DNA from: Syntrophaceae bacterium UBA2188
GTDB lineage: Bacteria > Desulfobacterota > BSN033 > UBA1163
Reading direction: 5' to 3'
Assembly: GCA_002327985.1 (NCBI GenBank)
Contig: DCVM01000126.1
Coordinates: 1 to 64,000 of the forward strand
DNA length: 64,000 bases
Positions 53,794-62,452 of the stretch are shown one piece after another. The notes beneath the pieces were generated by a model. That model saw nothing but the letters and a program-made list of their open reading frames with translations, made no database searches and was not told the origin of the DNA. Each line of letters starts with the position of its first letter. Positions within the stretch are counted from its first letter, which is position 1. The translations under genes were made by a program, and so were the position numbers.

Positions 53794-55083
53794 TCAGCCG
53801 TCTAATGGGCTTCTTATTTCAGAGGGTTTCTTCCGTATCACATGGGTGTAAATCATGGTTGTATTCACGTGCTTATGCCCCAAGAGTTCCTGAATCGTCC
53901 TGATGTTATGGCCTGCTTCAAGAAGATACGTTGCAAAACTGTGGCGCAGGGTGTGACAGCTTGCTTTTTTCGGTAAATTGGCCTTCATGACCGCTTCTTT
54001 TACTGCGCGCTGAATCGCCGAGGGATGAATGTGCCACCGCATCACTTTTCCTGTTCGTGGATCAATAGATAATTTCTCCGCCGGAAATAACCACTGCCAG
54101 CCCCATTCTTTGGTAGCATTAGGGTATTTCTTTTCAAGGGCGTCAGGCAGAGGGACCTCACCGTAACCCATCTTCAGATCCTGGTCATGGATCTCTTTGA
54201 CAGAGGCGATGTGCTTGGTAAGCTCTTCTTTTATCTTTTCAGGTATCATCAACGCCCTGTCTTCTTCCCCTTTGCCTGAACGGACCATGAGGAGATTGTT
54301 ATCGAAATCAATATCTTTTATCCTCAAGCGGATACACTCCATGAGACGAAGCCCGCACCCATACATTAGCTGCGCCATCAGGAGATAAACCCCGTTGAGG
54401 TGAGATAACAGGTTCTTTACTTCATCTCTGCTCAAAACCGTAGGCAAATTAATCTTCCGTTTTGCTCGTGCCACAGCTGTTAGATCATCAACCTCCTTTT
54501 GCAAAATATTGCGGTAAAGAAATAAGAGAGCATTGAAGGCCTGATTCTGGGTTGAGGCAGAAACCCGACCATGAAGAGCAAGATGGGTGAGGTAATTTTT
54601 CATATCATTGGCTTCAAGCAGATGTGGATCACGATCCTTCAAAAAAGATTTAAAACGGCCTATCCATCCAAGATAGGTCTTTTCTGTGCTCAGAGAGTAG
54701 TGCCGGAGGCGGATAAGGTTTTGTGCCTCCTCCAGCGTCTGCCTCCATGAAGGAGATCCTTTTTGGTCTAAGGATTCCCCCTTAGAATTGTTTTCTGAGG
54801 TGGTGATTTCTTGTAATGGCCTCCTGAGGTATTTTTCAACGTAGAGAAGAACCGCATCGGCAGCCTGCCTCACCTGCCAGTCCACAATTTTTTCATCAGT
54901 ATCAAGGGAATCCAGATATTGCGACACATGTTTTGTGTTGATATTATCGAGTTGATAATTGCAGGATTTTAGGAATCTCAGCACCCAGTGGATGTAGAAC
55001 TTAACCTTATCCTCTGGTATGTTCCCTAATTTTAAGAGATACGCTTCAAAATCCCTGAGCGCTTCGGTTTTCCTGTCCATCAC
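53794..55083 (-). CDS. intI: Integron integrase, long form with N-terminal extension
   Basis: A 429-residue tyrosine recombinase. The catalytic set is Arg in CGLRLMECIRLR, Lys in SGKGEEDR, H-x-x-R in HTLRHSFATYLLEAGH, His in LLGHKHVNTT, and Tyr in MIYTHV. The insertion WGWQWLFPAEKLSIDPRTG just before the H-x-x-R box is the IntI-specific extra domain. Ordinary IntI proteins are about 320-340 residues. Here about 100 extra N-terminal residues look like a second SAM-like core-binding domain. It is transcribed away from the two-gene cassette at 55363-56357, as in integrons. Confidence 0.92.
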   Translation of the reverse strand: MMDRKTEALRDFEAYLLKLGNIPEDKVKFYIHWVLRFLKSCNYQLDNINTKHVSQYLDSLDTDEKIVDWQVRQAADAVLLYVEKYLRRPLQEITTSENNSKGESLDQKGSPSWRQTLEEAQNLIRLRHYSLSTEKTYLGWIGRFKSFLKDRDPHLLEANDMKNYLTHLALHGRVSASTQNQAFNALLFLYRNILQKEVDDLTAVARAKRKINLPTVLSRDEVKNLLSHLNGVYLLMAQLMYGCGLRLMECIRLRIKDIDFDNNLLMVRSGKGEEDRALMIPEKIKEELTKHIASVKEIHDQDLKMGYGEVPLPDALEKKYPNATKEWGWQWLFPAEKLSIDPRTGKVMRWHIHPSAIQRAVKEAVMKANLPKKASCHTLRHSFATYLLEAGHNIRTIQELLGHKHVNTTMIYTHVIRKKPSEIRSPLDG

Positions 55084-55264
55084 AGCCCCTCAGTATTGAA
55101 TTTTAGGTTTTAATTATATGCAATATAACATTAATAATCAAACAAATTATTCAAGTTAAAAATAAGGTGTATGACAATCCGAAAAATGGTAACTATATGA
55201 TATTACACAGACAATAAACGAATATATGTCTCGTTAAAATTTCCATCAGTCTCACAAAATTTGT

Positions 55265-55293
55265 TTGACAAAATTGTCTATCAAGTATAGGAT
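55265..55293 (+). promoter_or_regulatory. Pc-like promoter between intI and the cassette genes
   Basis: TTGACA (55265-55270), a 17-nt spacer and TAGGAT (55288-55293), 70 nt before the GIY-YIG gene. The palindrome GACAA-aa-TTGTC (55267-55278) overlaps the -35 box and could be an operator. An attI site must lie in 55084-55360 if this is an integron, but I cannot pin it down. Confidence 0.55.
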
Positions 55294-55362
55294 TGGAAGA
55301 AATTACACCTTGCCGTTCAATAATTGTTCCCGAGTCGCTGAAAAAAGAGGATAGATACAACC

Positions 55363-55830
55363 ATGAGCCAGAAAAAAGAGACCAAGCCTCCTGCTGAAAG
55401 GAAGAGAAAGCAGCGGAGCACCAAAGGTGCTCTTATCAAGGGGATGTCGCGCCGTCTGCCAAGTGCGATTCTTGAGAGCCCTTTATTTGCCCAGCGTCTT
55501 CGAGAGATCATGCGTCGGTACGCAGGAATCTACGCTCTTTATAGGAGGGATCGGTTGTACTATATCGGCCTAACCAAGAACCTTTTGGGGAGAATCCGTT
55601 GGCATCTCAGAGATCGTCACAGTGGAAAGTGGGATAGTTTCATAATCTTCCGCATCCAGAGGGTTCGATACCTGAAGGATATTGAGACTTTGATACACCA
55701 TCTTGTCGATACACCGGGGAATGAAATTAAGGGCAAAGTCCCAAGGGATGCCGACTTGAACAGCATTCTACGCGAAGTTCTTCGAGACCATGAAACAGCA
55801 ATCCGTGGGATAAGGAGAGCACTAAGATGA
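55363..55830 (+). CDS. GIY-YIG nuclease-domain protein
   Basis: A 155-residue protein with a very basic N-terminus. GIY at 55-57 and YIG at 67-69 (GIYALY...LYYIGLT), Arg 77/79, His 81 and Glu 108 (DIETLIHH) match the GIY-YIG active-site layout. GAGGA before ATG 55363. Its stop overlaps the next start by ATGA. It may be a cassette-borne nuclease toxin, or a small homing/repair-type nuclease. Confidence 0.75.
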   Translation: MSQKKETKPPAERKRKQRSTKGALIKGMSRRLPSAILESPLFAQRLREIMRRYAGIYALYRRDRLYYIGLTKNLLGRIRWHLRDRHSGKWDSFIIFRIQRVRYLKDIETLIHHLVDTPGNEIKGKVPRDADLNSILREVLRDHETAIRGIRRALR

Positions 55831-56357
55831 CAGGCAAGGAATTCTTGAATTCTCTAGCTAACGCGCAATCGGACATAGTTCAGATACTTCTTGATATTAT
55901 CGCCAAGACGGGTTCCCCCTACTGTGTTATTGGTGGGCTAGCCGTGAATGCTTACGTTGAGCCGTTGGTGAGTCTTGATGTAGATATTGTAATAGCGGTT
56001 AATGATGTAAGAGCTACCTGCCGTGCTTCGGAGAGGCGGGGATTAAAAGTTGAACAATTTGAACATAGCGTGAACATCAGCAGTCCGCAATCGGATCTTC
56101 GGGTTCAACTTCAGACCGATCCTCGATACCAGGAATTTATCCCACGTGCAGAGTTGAAGGATGTTCTGGGTTACAAGATGTATGTGGCAAGCCTCGACGA
56201 CGTTTTGCGGGGGAAAGTGTGGGCATACGCCGATCAAACTAGGAGAAGAAGCAAGCGACAAAAAGATCTCGCCGATATTCTGCGTATCATTGAAATATAT
56301 CCCCAGCTCAAGGCGAAGCTTCCTCGGAGCTTGCAAGAGGAATTAGAGAAGGATTAA
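55827..56357 (+). CDS. Nucleotidyltransferase-fold protein (AbiEii-like)
   Basis: A 176-residue protein with a pol-beta-type nucleotidyltransferase core: VIGGLAVNAY (GG at 36-37) and D-x-D at 51 and 53 (LDVDIVIAV). A later KVWAYADQTRR...KDLADIL resembles the C-terminal part of AbiEii/DUF1814-type proteins. Such enzymes act as toxins or as modifiers of a partner. Coupled to the GIY-YIG gene, it likely forms a two-component toxin-antitoxin or defence unit. Confidence 0.75.
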   Translation: MTGKEFLNSLANAQSDIVQILLDIIAKTGSPYCVIGGLAVNAYVEPLVSLDVDIVIAVNDVRATCRASERRGLKVEQFEHSVNISSPQSDLRVQLQTDPRYQEFIPRAELKDVLGYKMYVASLDDVLRGKVWAYADQTRRRSKRQKDLADILRIIEIYPQLKAKLPRSLQEELEKD

Positions 56358-56359
56358 TC

Positions 56360-56417
56360 AGCGAACAAATCACTCCAGCGGATGGCTTACAGCCACCGCT
56401 GACCTCAGTCGTTACCG
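56360..56417 (+). other. attC-like recombination site
   Basis: AGCGAAC at 56360-56366 and GTTACCG at 56411-56417 sit where R'' and R' boxes would be (AAC and GTT conserved, other positions degenerate). Between them is the stem CAGCGG-A-TGGCT-tac-AGCCA-CCGCTG with one unpaired A, like the extrahelical base of attC sites. It lies two bases after the nucleotidyltransferase stop codon. Confidence 0.5.
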
Positions 56418-56448
56418 GCATCTTTTTGAAAAATCCACAGGACTTTTT

Positions 56449-57501
56449 CTAAAGGCTAAGAAACTTTCTATCGATGGAGACCTCCCCTTCTTGAGTCTGA
56501 AGTTTAAGAAGACCTGTTGCCAATTCCTGTTTTTCCTCGATGAAGATCTCGTTAATGTTGAAATCCTTCTTCAGTTTCAAAAAATTTTCGTTTCTCTGCC
56601 CTCGTAGATTTGAAACTTCTTTTGGATGACATAAGAATAAAACTTGACCATTTTTTTGAGAGGCCCGAAGAAGGAATGTTGCCATGTCAAAGAAGATGGA
56701 CGAGTCGACGACTTGGTGAAGAGCTGGATGGTAGGGTCCAGCGAGATAATCTCTTTCCAACTCCTTGGTTGGCTGAAGGCCAATCCGAGCGACGGAGATA
56801 GATGATTTCTCCAATTTGAGAATCCCTTTTTTAAGCCATTGGACTGTTTCGTCCAACGCCAGAGGAGAATATTCTCCAGCTCTCCAGACGTCTTCAAGGG
56901 AAGCACCTTTGAGGACGAGTGTGGGATGAATCCTGACGAAATCGGGTTGGAGCTCGATGACTCGATTAAGGGTTTGGACAAAGCGATCGAAGGAATCCCC
57001 TGGAAGGCCAATCATCAGCTGAACTCCTACCTCGAATTTCGTATCTTTTAAATGGGAGATAGCCTCCACCACATCTGCTGCCCAATGACCTCTATGCGCA
57101 AGAAAAAGAACGTCATCAATCATGGATTGGACTCCGATTTCTACGGTCTTCACCTTATATTCTTTGAGCAGGGAAAGCGTCTCTTCATCCAGGGCATCGG
57201 GTCGCGTGGAGATTCGGATGGAATCGATGAGGCCGGAAGCGAGGAAAGGTTGTACGGCTTTAAGATAACGCACCTGATCATCCTTAGGGATTGCCGTAAA
57301 GCTACCGCCATAAAAGGCAACCTGTTTTTCCCTAATCTTTTTCTCAGTGGGAAGTCTATGGAGAGAGGTTTCTATAAAGTTTCGAATAGAAGAAAGAGAG
57401 GGGGCTCCGTCCTCTGTTGCCTTCTGATTACAGAAGAGGCAACGTTCACGGCAACCCATCGCAGGAAGAAAAATGGGGATGATCAAAGGACTTTCAGCCA
57501 T
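56449..57501 (-). CDS. Radical SAM protein (Elp3/YhcC-like)
   Basis: A 350-residue protein with CRERCLFCNQ (C-x3-C-x2-C), VAFYGGSFTAIP and VEIGVQSMIDDV-type motifs of the Elp3-like radical SAM group, often annotated as oxygen-independent coproporphyrinogen III oxidase-related or elongator-like. There is no acetyltransferase domain, and the C-terminus is unique to this group. The substrate is unknown. MAESP at 57501 is chosen; a TTG at 57537 is possible, and neither has a clear RBS. Confidence 0.8.
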   Translation of the reverse strand: MAESPLIIPIFLPAMGCRERCLFCNQKATEDGAPSLSSIRNFIETSLHRLPTEKKIREKQVAFYGGSFTAIPKDDQVRYLKAVQPFLASGLIDSIRISTRPDALDEETLSLLKEYKVKTVEIGVQSMIDDVLFLAHRGHWAADVVEAISHLKDTKFEVGVQLMIGLPGDSFDRFVQTLNRVIELQPDFVRIHPTLVLKGASLEDVWRAGEYSPLALDETVQWLKKGILKLEKSSISVARIGLQPTKELERDYLAGPYHPALHQVVDSSIFFDMATFLLRASQKNGQVLFLCHPKEVSNLRGQRNENFLKLKKDFNINEIFIEEKQELATGLLKLQTQEGEVSIDRKFLSL

Positions 57502-57595
57502 ATTTGGCGGTCCAATCTGACTACCGATAAGTTCCAAAATAAATTTTACATGATAATATGATTACTCGTGAACAATGAAAATTGCCTCGTATCAT

Positions 57596-57681
57596 CCTCC
57601 CCCTTGAAGGGGGAGGATTGAGTTGGGGGTGGACATTCTATGTTCCCCCTCACCTCCGCCCTCTCCCGCCAGGGGAGAGGG
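57596..57681 (-). repeat. Two GC-rich palindromes between rnc and the radical SAM gene
   Basis: CCTCCCCCTT-g-AAGGGGGAGG (57596-57616) and CCCTCTCCC/GGGAGAGGG (57659-57681), typical intergenic palindromes of this genome type. Confidence 0.85.
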
Positions 57682-57696
57682 GAAATTAAGCAGGGG

Positions 57697-58425
57697 TTAT
57701 TTGTTATTTGGTTCTTGGGATTTGGTGTTTATGTTCTCCAAGGCATTTTTGGCTGCCTCCTGCTCCGCCTCTTTTTTGCTTTTTCCACATCCCAGTCCTT
57801 TCACCTCCCCATCGATCGTGACAGAGGCTTGAAACCATTTATCATGGTCCGGTCCGGACTCACTTAAGACTCGATACTGGGGAGACTGTCCATGAGACTG
57901 TTGAGAATAGATTTGCAGAAGGCTTTTAAAATCATTAGACAGGACAAATGGAGTCTGGGTTTGAAGATAAGGTTCAAAATGTTCTTGGATGATTTCTAAT
58001 GCCCGATTAAATCCTGAATCCATGAAGATGGCTCCGATCAAGGCTTCATAGGTATTGGCTAAGATGGAGGATTTATCCATTCCTCCATTTAACTGCTGAC
58101 TCTTTCCGAGGAGGAGATAGCCCTCGAGCTGAAGTTCTTTAGAGAGCGATGCCAGGGAACTCCTTTTGACAAGTTGGGACCTCATCATGGAGAGGGTTCC
58201 TTCCTGGGCGTCAGGGAATTTCTTGAGAAGAAGGTGGCTGACTGCAAGATTAAGGACCGAATCTCCGAGAAATTCCAATACCTCATTGGCGACTTTTTCA
58301 GGATGATTCGTTTCATAAATAAAGGATTTATGAGTCAAGGCTTGATCGAGCCATTTCATCTCTTTGAATCGATGACCCAAACGCTCTTCAAATTCCCTTA
58401 AAGAGGTCAACCTCTCTTCGTCCAC
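57697..58425 (-). CDS. rnc: Ribonuclease III
   Basis: A 242-residue dsRNA endonuclease. The catalytic signature NEVLEFLGDSVLNLAVS is near 45-60, Glu in TYEALIGAIFMDSGF near 120, and the dsRNA-binding domain (GCGKSKKEAEQEAAKNAL) is at the C-terminus. It processes rRNA precursors. It is encoded two bases after mtaB. Confidence 0.97.
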   Translation of the reverse strand: MDEERLTSLREFEERLGHRFKEMKWLDQALTHKSFIYETNHPEKVANEVLEFLGDSVLNLAVSHLLLKKFPDAQEGTLSMMRSQLVKRSSLASLSKELQLEGYLLLGKSQQLNGGMDKSSILANTYEALIGAIFMDSGFNRALEIIQEHFEPYLQTQTPFVLSNDFKSLLQIYSQQSHGQSPQYRVLSESGPDHDKWFQASVTIDGEVKGLGCGKSKKEAEQEAAKNALENINTKSQEPNNK

Positions 58426-58426
58426 A

Positions 58427-59755
58427 CTATTTCTCCAAGACTTTTCCGATCACACCCTCTTCCGACAAGTCGGTCACGGTGACGATACATTCCTGGTTCA
58501 CCCAATCCTGATCTTCGCTCACTCCATTTTTAGGGGTAAGCCAAACGGGGATGTAATTTCGGGAGAGCCCTTTCCATCTTCCGGTTCCTTTTTCTCTTCG
58601 GTCCTCTATGAGGACCCTTAGCTCCTGGTTGAGAAATTGGTGATAATAAGCCTGGCGTTTCTGTCTTCCCAACGCTCTCATGATATCAGCTCTTTTTTTG
58701 ATCTCTTGATCATCCACCCCCTGAGGAAATTGGAACGCAGGAGTTCCTTTTCTCTTCGAAAAAGGAAAGACATGAAGATAGGAGAAGGGGAGAGATTCGA
58801 CCAGTCCATACGTGTGCTTAAATTTCTCTTCTGTCTCCCCAGGGAATCCGACGATCACATCTGCACCGATGGAAAGCTTTGAAATCCTCAGAGGGAGTTC
58901 TGCGATGAGATGGGAGAGGAAAGACCGGTCATAGTCTCTGTTCATCTTTTTTAGTATTTCGTCATCTCCACTCTGGATGGGAATGTGAAGGTGAGGGCAA
59001 ATCTTTCTCGATTGAGAAAGATTGGAGATAAGTTCTGGAGAGAAATCTCTTGGCTCAAGGGAACTGAGTCGGATTCGATCAGGCGTCTCTTCATCCTCCA
59101 GTTGTTTAAGGAGTTTTTCCAGAGGGAAAGGAGGGGTGAGATCCAATCCGTAAGCCCCCAGGTGAATACCGGTGAGGACGACCTCTTTAAATCCCCTTTC
59201 TTTCAATACCTTTAAATTTTCAACCACCCTTTCTGCTCGAAGGCTCCGTGATGGGCCCCTGGCCAAGGGTACAATACAATAAGCGCAAGATGCGTCGCAG
59301 CCGTCCTGAATCTTTAAAAAAGCGCGAGTGTGATGATGAAAAAAATGAAGGGGGGTTTCAGAAAAAAGTGTCTCTTTTTGAATATCACCCACTTGAACCT
59401 TTGGAAATTCGCCTTTCTGTATCAAGGGAAGGAGATCAGGAATCTGATTCTTTTCTCCATTTCCTAAAAGATAACGCACGCCTTTCATCTTTAAGAAGGC
59501 ATCTGGCTCCACCTGTGGATAACATCCGGTCACAATGATCAAAGAGTTTGGATTGGATCGGAAGGCCCTTCGAACCATCTGCCGCGATTGAAAATCAGCC
59601 CGGCGAGTGACGGTGCAAGTATTGATAATAGTAATGTCTGCACCTTCCCCAAAAGGGACAGGAGCATACCCTCTCTGTTCTAAGGCATCGACGAGAGCCT
59701 CAGATTCGAACTGGTTCACTTTACATCCGAGCGTAGCAATGGAGATGGTCTTCAT
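58427..59755 (-). CDS. mtaB: tRNA ct6A37/t6A37 methylthiotransferase MtaB
   Basis: A 442-residue MiaB-family enzyme: N-terminal UPF0004 domain with GCKVNQFESEAL and NTCTVTRRAD, radical SAM Cys set CDASCAYC, and a C-terminal TRAM-like domain. It converts t6A37 to ms2t6A in ANN-decoding tRNAs. The CKVNQFES wording is the MtaB rather than MiaB or RimO form. It probably shares an operon with rnc. Confidence 0.93.
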   Translation of the reverse strand: MKTISIATLGCKVNQFESEALVDALEQRGYAPVPFGEGADITIINTCTVTRRADFQSRQMVRRAFRSNPNSLIIVTGCYPQVEPDAFLKMKGVRYLLGNGEKNQIPDLLPLIQKGEFPKVQVGDIQKETLFSETPLHFFHHHTRAFLKIQDGCDASCAYCIVPLARGPSRSLRAERVVENLKVLKERGFKEVVLTGIHLGAYGLDLTPPFPLEKLLKQLEDEETPDRIRLSSLEPRDFSPELISNLSQSRKICPHLHIPIQSGDDEILKKMNRDYDRSFLSHLIAELPLRISKLSIGADVIVGFPGETEEKFKHTYGLVESLPFSYLHVFPFSKRKGTPAFQFPQGVDDQEIKKRADIMRALGRQKRQAYYHQFLNQELRVLIEDRREKGTGRWKGLSRNYIPVWLTPKNGVSEDQDWVNQECIVTVTDLSEEGVIGKVLEK

Positions 59756-59760
59756 TATTT

Positions 59761-60483
59761 TCAGAGTTGTATTAGTTTAACATTTCCCCAGACACCCATC
59801 TTTTCCCCAATGATGATGAGTGTCCCCAAAACCCCTGTGATCTCTTTTCCCCTTTCAAGACCCGATTCAATATCTTTTTTCTCCTTAACGACATTCCCAA
59901 CAGCGGTCGCTGCGGCATCTGCCAAGGCACAAGATTTGGCAAGCATACAGACAGCGTTTGCCTTTCCAAAACTGAGGGAGGGGCCTACTGTTCCTGAAGA
60001 GGTGCAGATGCCGAGAGGGGTTTTTTCGGGTTCGATCACGATCCCTATTTTAAGACTGAGAGGAGAATCGCCTGCGTAGATCCCAATGATCCGCGACCTG
60101 GAAGTGGCGAGATAGATATCTCCACCATTTTCAACAATTACCTCTTTTGAGACTCTGAGCAGATCTTTGGAAACCCATTCTGCCATGGCTCCAGCCACCG
60201 CAGCCATCGGCCCGACTTGGGCCAACTGAGAAGTTCGGATCATCTCCCGAACAATATCTGGGGCGTAAGGGTCACCCTTTAAAGGGAGTTGGCTTTTTTG
60301 AAATTCAGGGTTCATCACGATGTAAGTTTCGAGTTGATGACGGTATTTTAATACGGAATCCCTTGTCTCTTTGGAGAGGTCCCTCTCTGCCCGGACAAGG
60401 AGGTCGGTTTCCTTAACGATGACTTCAAATTTAACGAGGTCATCGGTTTTCACCAAATTTCGGTAGATCCGCTTCTCATACAT
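59761..60483 (-). CDS. UPF0280 (ApbE-like) protein
   Basis: A 240-residue protein with VGPMAAVAGAMAEWV, VENGGDIYLAT and CTSSGTVGPSLSFGKANA, the conserved blocks of UPF0280, a family with the ApbE (flavin transferase) fold. No signal peptide. The function is unresolved; flavin transfer is a guess from the fold. It ends five bases before mtaB starts. Confidence 0.85.
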   Translation of the reverse strand: MYEKRIYRNLVKTDDLVKFEVIVKETDLLVRAERDLSKETRDSVLKYRHQLETYIVMNPEFQKSQLPLKGDPYAPDIVREMIRTSQLAQVGPMAAVAGAMAEWVSKDLLRVSKEVIVENGGDIYLATSRSRIIGIYAGDSPLSLKIGIVIEPEKTPLGICTSSGTVGPSLSFGKANAVCMLAKSCALADAAATAVGNVVKEKKDIESGLERGKEITGVLGTLIIIGEKMGVWGNVKLIQL

Positions 60484-60623
60484 GTAAAGCTCTTTTAGAA
60501 GTCAATTATAATATTCAGTAAGATACGGTGTCAATTTGCTTAAGTACTTGATGTTTTGAAATTGACGCCTGAGTGATGTAGCATTTCAGTGTGGATCAAG
60601 ACATTGTTCCCATAGATAAAAAC

Positions 60624-61367
60624 TTAAGAAAGAGATGTTTCATCTTTTTCGGGCTGACGATCGTCACCGCCCAAAGAGATCATGAGTTCCCGGCTCTCCA
60701 GCAGTGCCGAGGCTGACCCTTCCTTGATCATGCGGCCATTTCTCAAAAGATACCCCCGTCCGGAGATGCTCAGGGAGAGATGAATCTCCTGCTCTACGAT
60801 AAAGAGGGTGAGTCCTCTCTCATTCAATTTCCTGAAGATAGCAAAGACTTCATCCATCAAACGGGGAGCTAATCCCAAGGAAGGTTCATCCAGCAAGAGA
60901 AGTTTAGGGCGGCCCATCATGGCCCGTCCGATGGAAAGCATCTGCTGTTCGCCCCCGCTCAGCGTCCCTGCTCTTTGATGGGCTCTTTCTTTGAGGACAG
61001 GGAGGAGGGGATAGATCCGTTCCAACTGTTTTTTGATCTCCCTCTTTTCATTCCGATGAAGGTAGGCCCCCATCATGAGGTTATCGGTGACGGAAAGGGT
61101 GGGGAAGATATGGCGTCCTTGAGGAACATGCCCGATCCCTTTCGAAACAATTTGATGAGGATTCAGGTTGGTAATATCCTCCCCTTCGAATAGAATTCTT
61201 CCTTCAGTCGTCTTCAAGATTCCCGAGAGGGTAAGCAGAAGGGTTGTCTTTCCTGCTCCGTTAGGTCCTAAAAGAGAGACAATCTCTCCCTGTTTTATCT
61301 CTAGAGAAATTTCGTATAATGCAGGTAACGGCCCGTATTGAACAGTCAGTTTTTTAATCTTAAGCAT
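60624..61367 (-). CDS. livF: Branched-chain amino acid ABC transporter ATPase LivF
   Basis: A 247-residue ABC ATPase: GPNGAGKTTLLLTLSG (Walker A), LSGGEQQMLSIGRAMMG (signature), LLLDEPSLGLAP (Walker B). The open frame has 27 more upstream codons, but MLKIKKLTVQYG matches the LivF start. Short ABC without extra domains, as in LivF. It is separated from livG by a 260-nt gap containing an inverted-repeat element. Confidence 0.93.
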   Translation of the reverse strand: MLKIKKLTVQYGPLPALYEISLEIKQGEIVSLLGPNGAGKTTLLLTLSGILKTTEGRILFEGEDITNLNPHQIVSKGIGHVPQGRHIFPTLSVTDNLMMGAYLHRNEKREIKKQLERIYPLLPVLKERAHQRAGTLSGGEQQMLSIGRAMMGRPKLLLLDEPSLGLAPRLMDEVFAIFRKLNERGLTLFIVEQEIHLSLSISGRGYLLRNGRMIKEGSASALLESRELMISLGGDDRQPEKDETSLS

Positions 61368-61451
61368 CTGTCTTGCCGCCTTCCCCTTCACCCTTCCACT
61401 CTCCCAATGAGACTGTGTCATCATGGTGGCCGAGGGACGGAGAGCCAACTT

Positions 61452-61574
61452 GGGAGCTTTAGAATTGCGATTCTCTGAAAGTGATGGGTAACAGTACTGA
61501 TCGTTGAAAATGATGTGTGCATGGTAAACAAAACTATGAATTTATTCACTAAAAGGTTTCGCTCTAAAGCTCCC
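61452..61574 (-). repeat. 123-bp element with 12-bp inverted ends between livG and livF
   Basis: GGGAGCTTTAGA (61452-61463) and TCTAAAGCTCCC (61563-61574) are a perfect inverted pair with 99 nt between. No coding content. A further AGCCGAT/ATCGGCT hairpin lies at about 61590-61627, before the livG stop. Confidence 0.65.
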
Positions 61575-61627
61575 TTAGCCGCTTCTCCATCCCTTAGCCG
61601 ATTTATAAACTTCTGGAGAATCGGCTT

Positions 61628-62452
61628 TCATTTTTTCTTTATTTCATATTGTGACACTTTCTCCATAGGGGAGAGGGTGGAGTGAGGGTCCCGACTACGC
61701 CGGGTTAAATAAGCCTCGATTACCTCTGGATTCCTCCTCACCGCTTCCGGTGTTCCCTCGGCAATGAGCTCACCATTGTGGAGGACAGCGATCTCATCTG
61801 CCAGCTCCATGACCATCCCCATGTGATGCTCCACAATGAAAACCGTGACTCCCTCCTGCCTGATGTGTATGATTTTTTCCGAAAGGTGCCGTATTTCATT
61901 AAGGGTCAGTCCAGAGGCGGGTTCATCTAAGAGGAGGAGGTCTGGCTTCATGGCAAGAGCCCGGCCTATTTCCAGGAGTTTTTGTTTGCCGTAAGGGAGT
62001 TGGGAGGCCATGGATTCCCATTTGCCCAAGAGACCAAGAGAATCAAGTATCTCCTTGGCTTCTTGCAAGGCCCCTTTTTCTGACCTTCTGATCCGGGGAA
62101 GCCAGAGTCCATAGGAGAGCATCCCCCCCTTGAGCTTTTGATTCATGCCAGCCATGATGTTCTCCACCACTGTCATGTTTCCCCAAACCTGAATGGTCTG
62201 GAAGGTTCTTCCCATTCCCAGAGTGGATCTCTCGTGGGGCTCCATGGAGGTGATGTCCCTTCCTTTAAAGTAGATTTTCCCTGAATCAGGTTTCTCCACA
62301 CCGCTGATCAAATGAAAGAGAGTGCTTTTTCCCGCTCCATTGGGTCCGATCAGTCCCGTAATGCTTCCCTTTTCTACTTTGAGTGAAATCCGGTCGAGAG
62401 CAATGATTCCATCATATTCCTTTCTAATATTTTCTATCGAGAGGAGTGCCAT
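61628..62452 (-). CDS. livG: Branched-chain amino acid ABC transporter ATPase LivG
   Basis: A 274-residue ABC ATPase with GPNGAGKSTLFHLISGV, GMGRTFQTIQVWGNMTV (the LivG-type Q-loop region), LPYGKQKLLEIGRALAM and LLLDEPASGLTLNE, plus the Liv C-terminal IAEGTPEAVRRNPEVIEAYL. It shares one base with livM, so translation is coupled. Confidence 0.94.
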   Translation of the reverse strand: MALLSIENIRKEYDGIIALDRISLKVEKGSITGLIGPNGAGKSTLFHLISGVEKPDSGKIYFKGRDITSMEPHERSTLGMGRTFQTIQVWGNMTVVENIMAGMNQKLKGGMLSYGLWLPRIRRSEKGALQEAKEILDSLGLLGKWESMASQLPYGKQKLLEIGRALAMKPDLLLLDEPASGLTLNEIRHLSEKIIHIRQEGVTVFIVEHHMGMVMELADEIAVLHNGELIAEGTPEAVRRNPEVIEAYLTRRSRDPHSTLSPMEKVSQYEIKKK

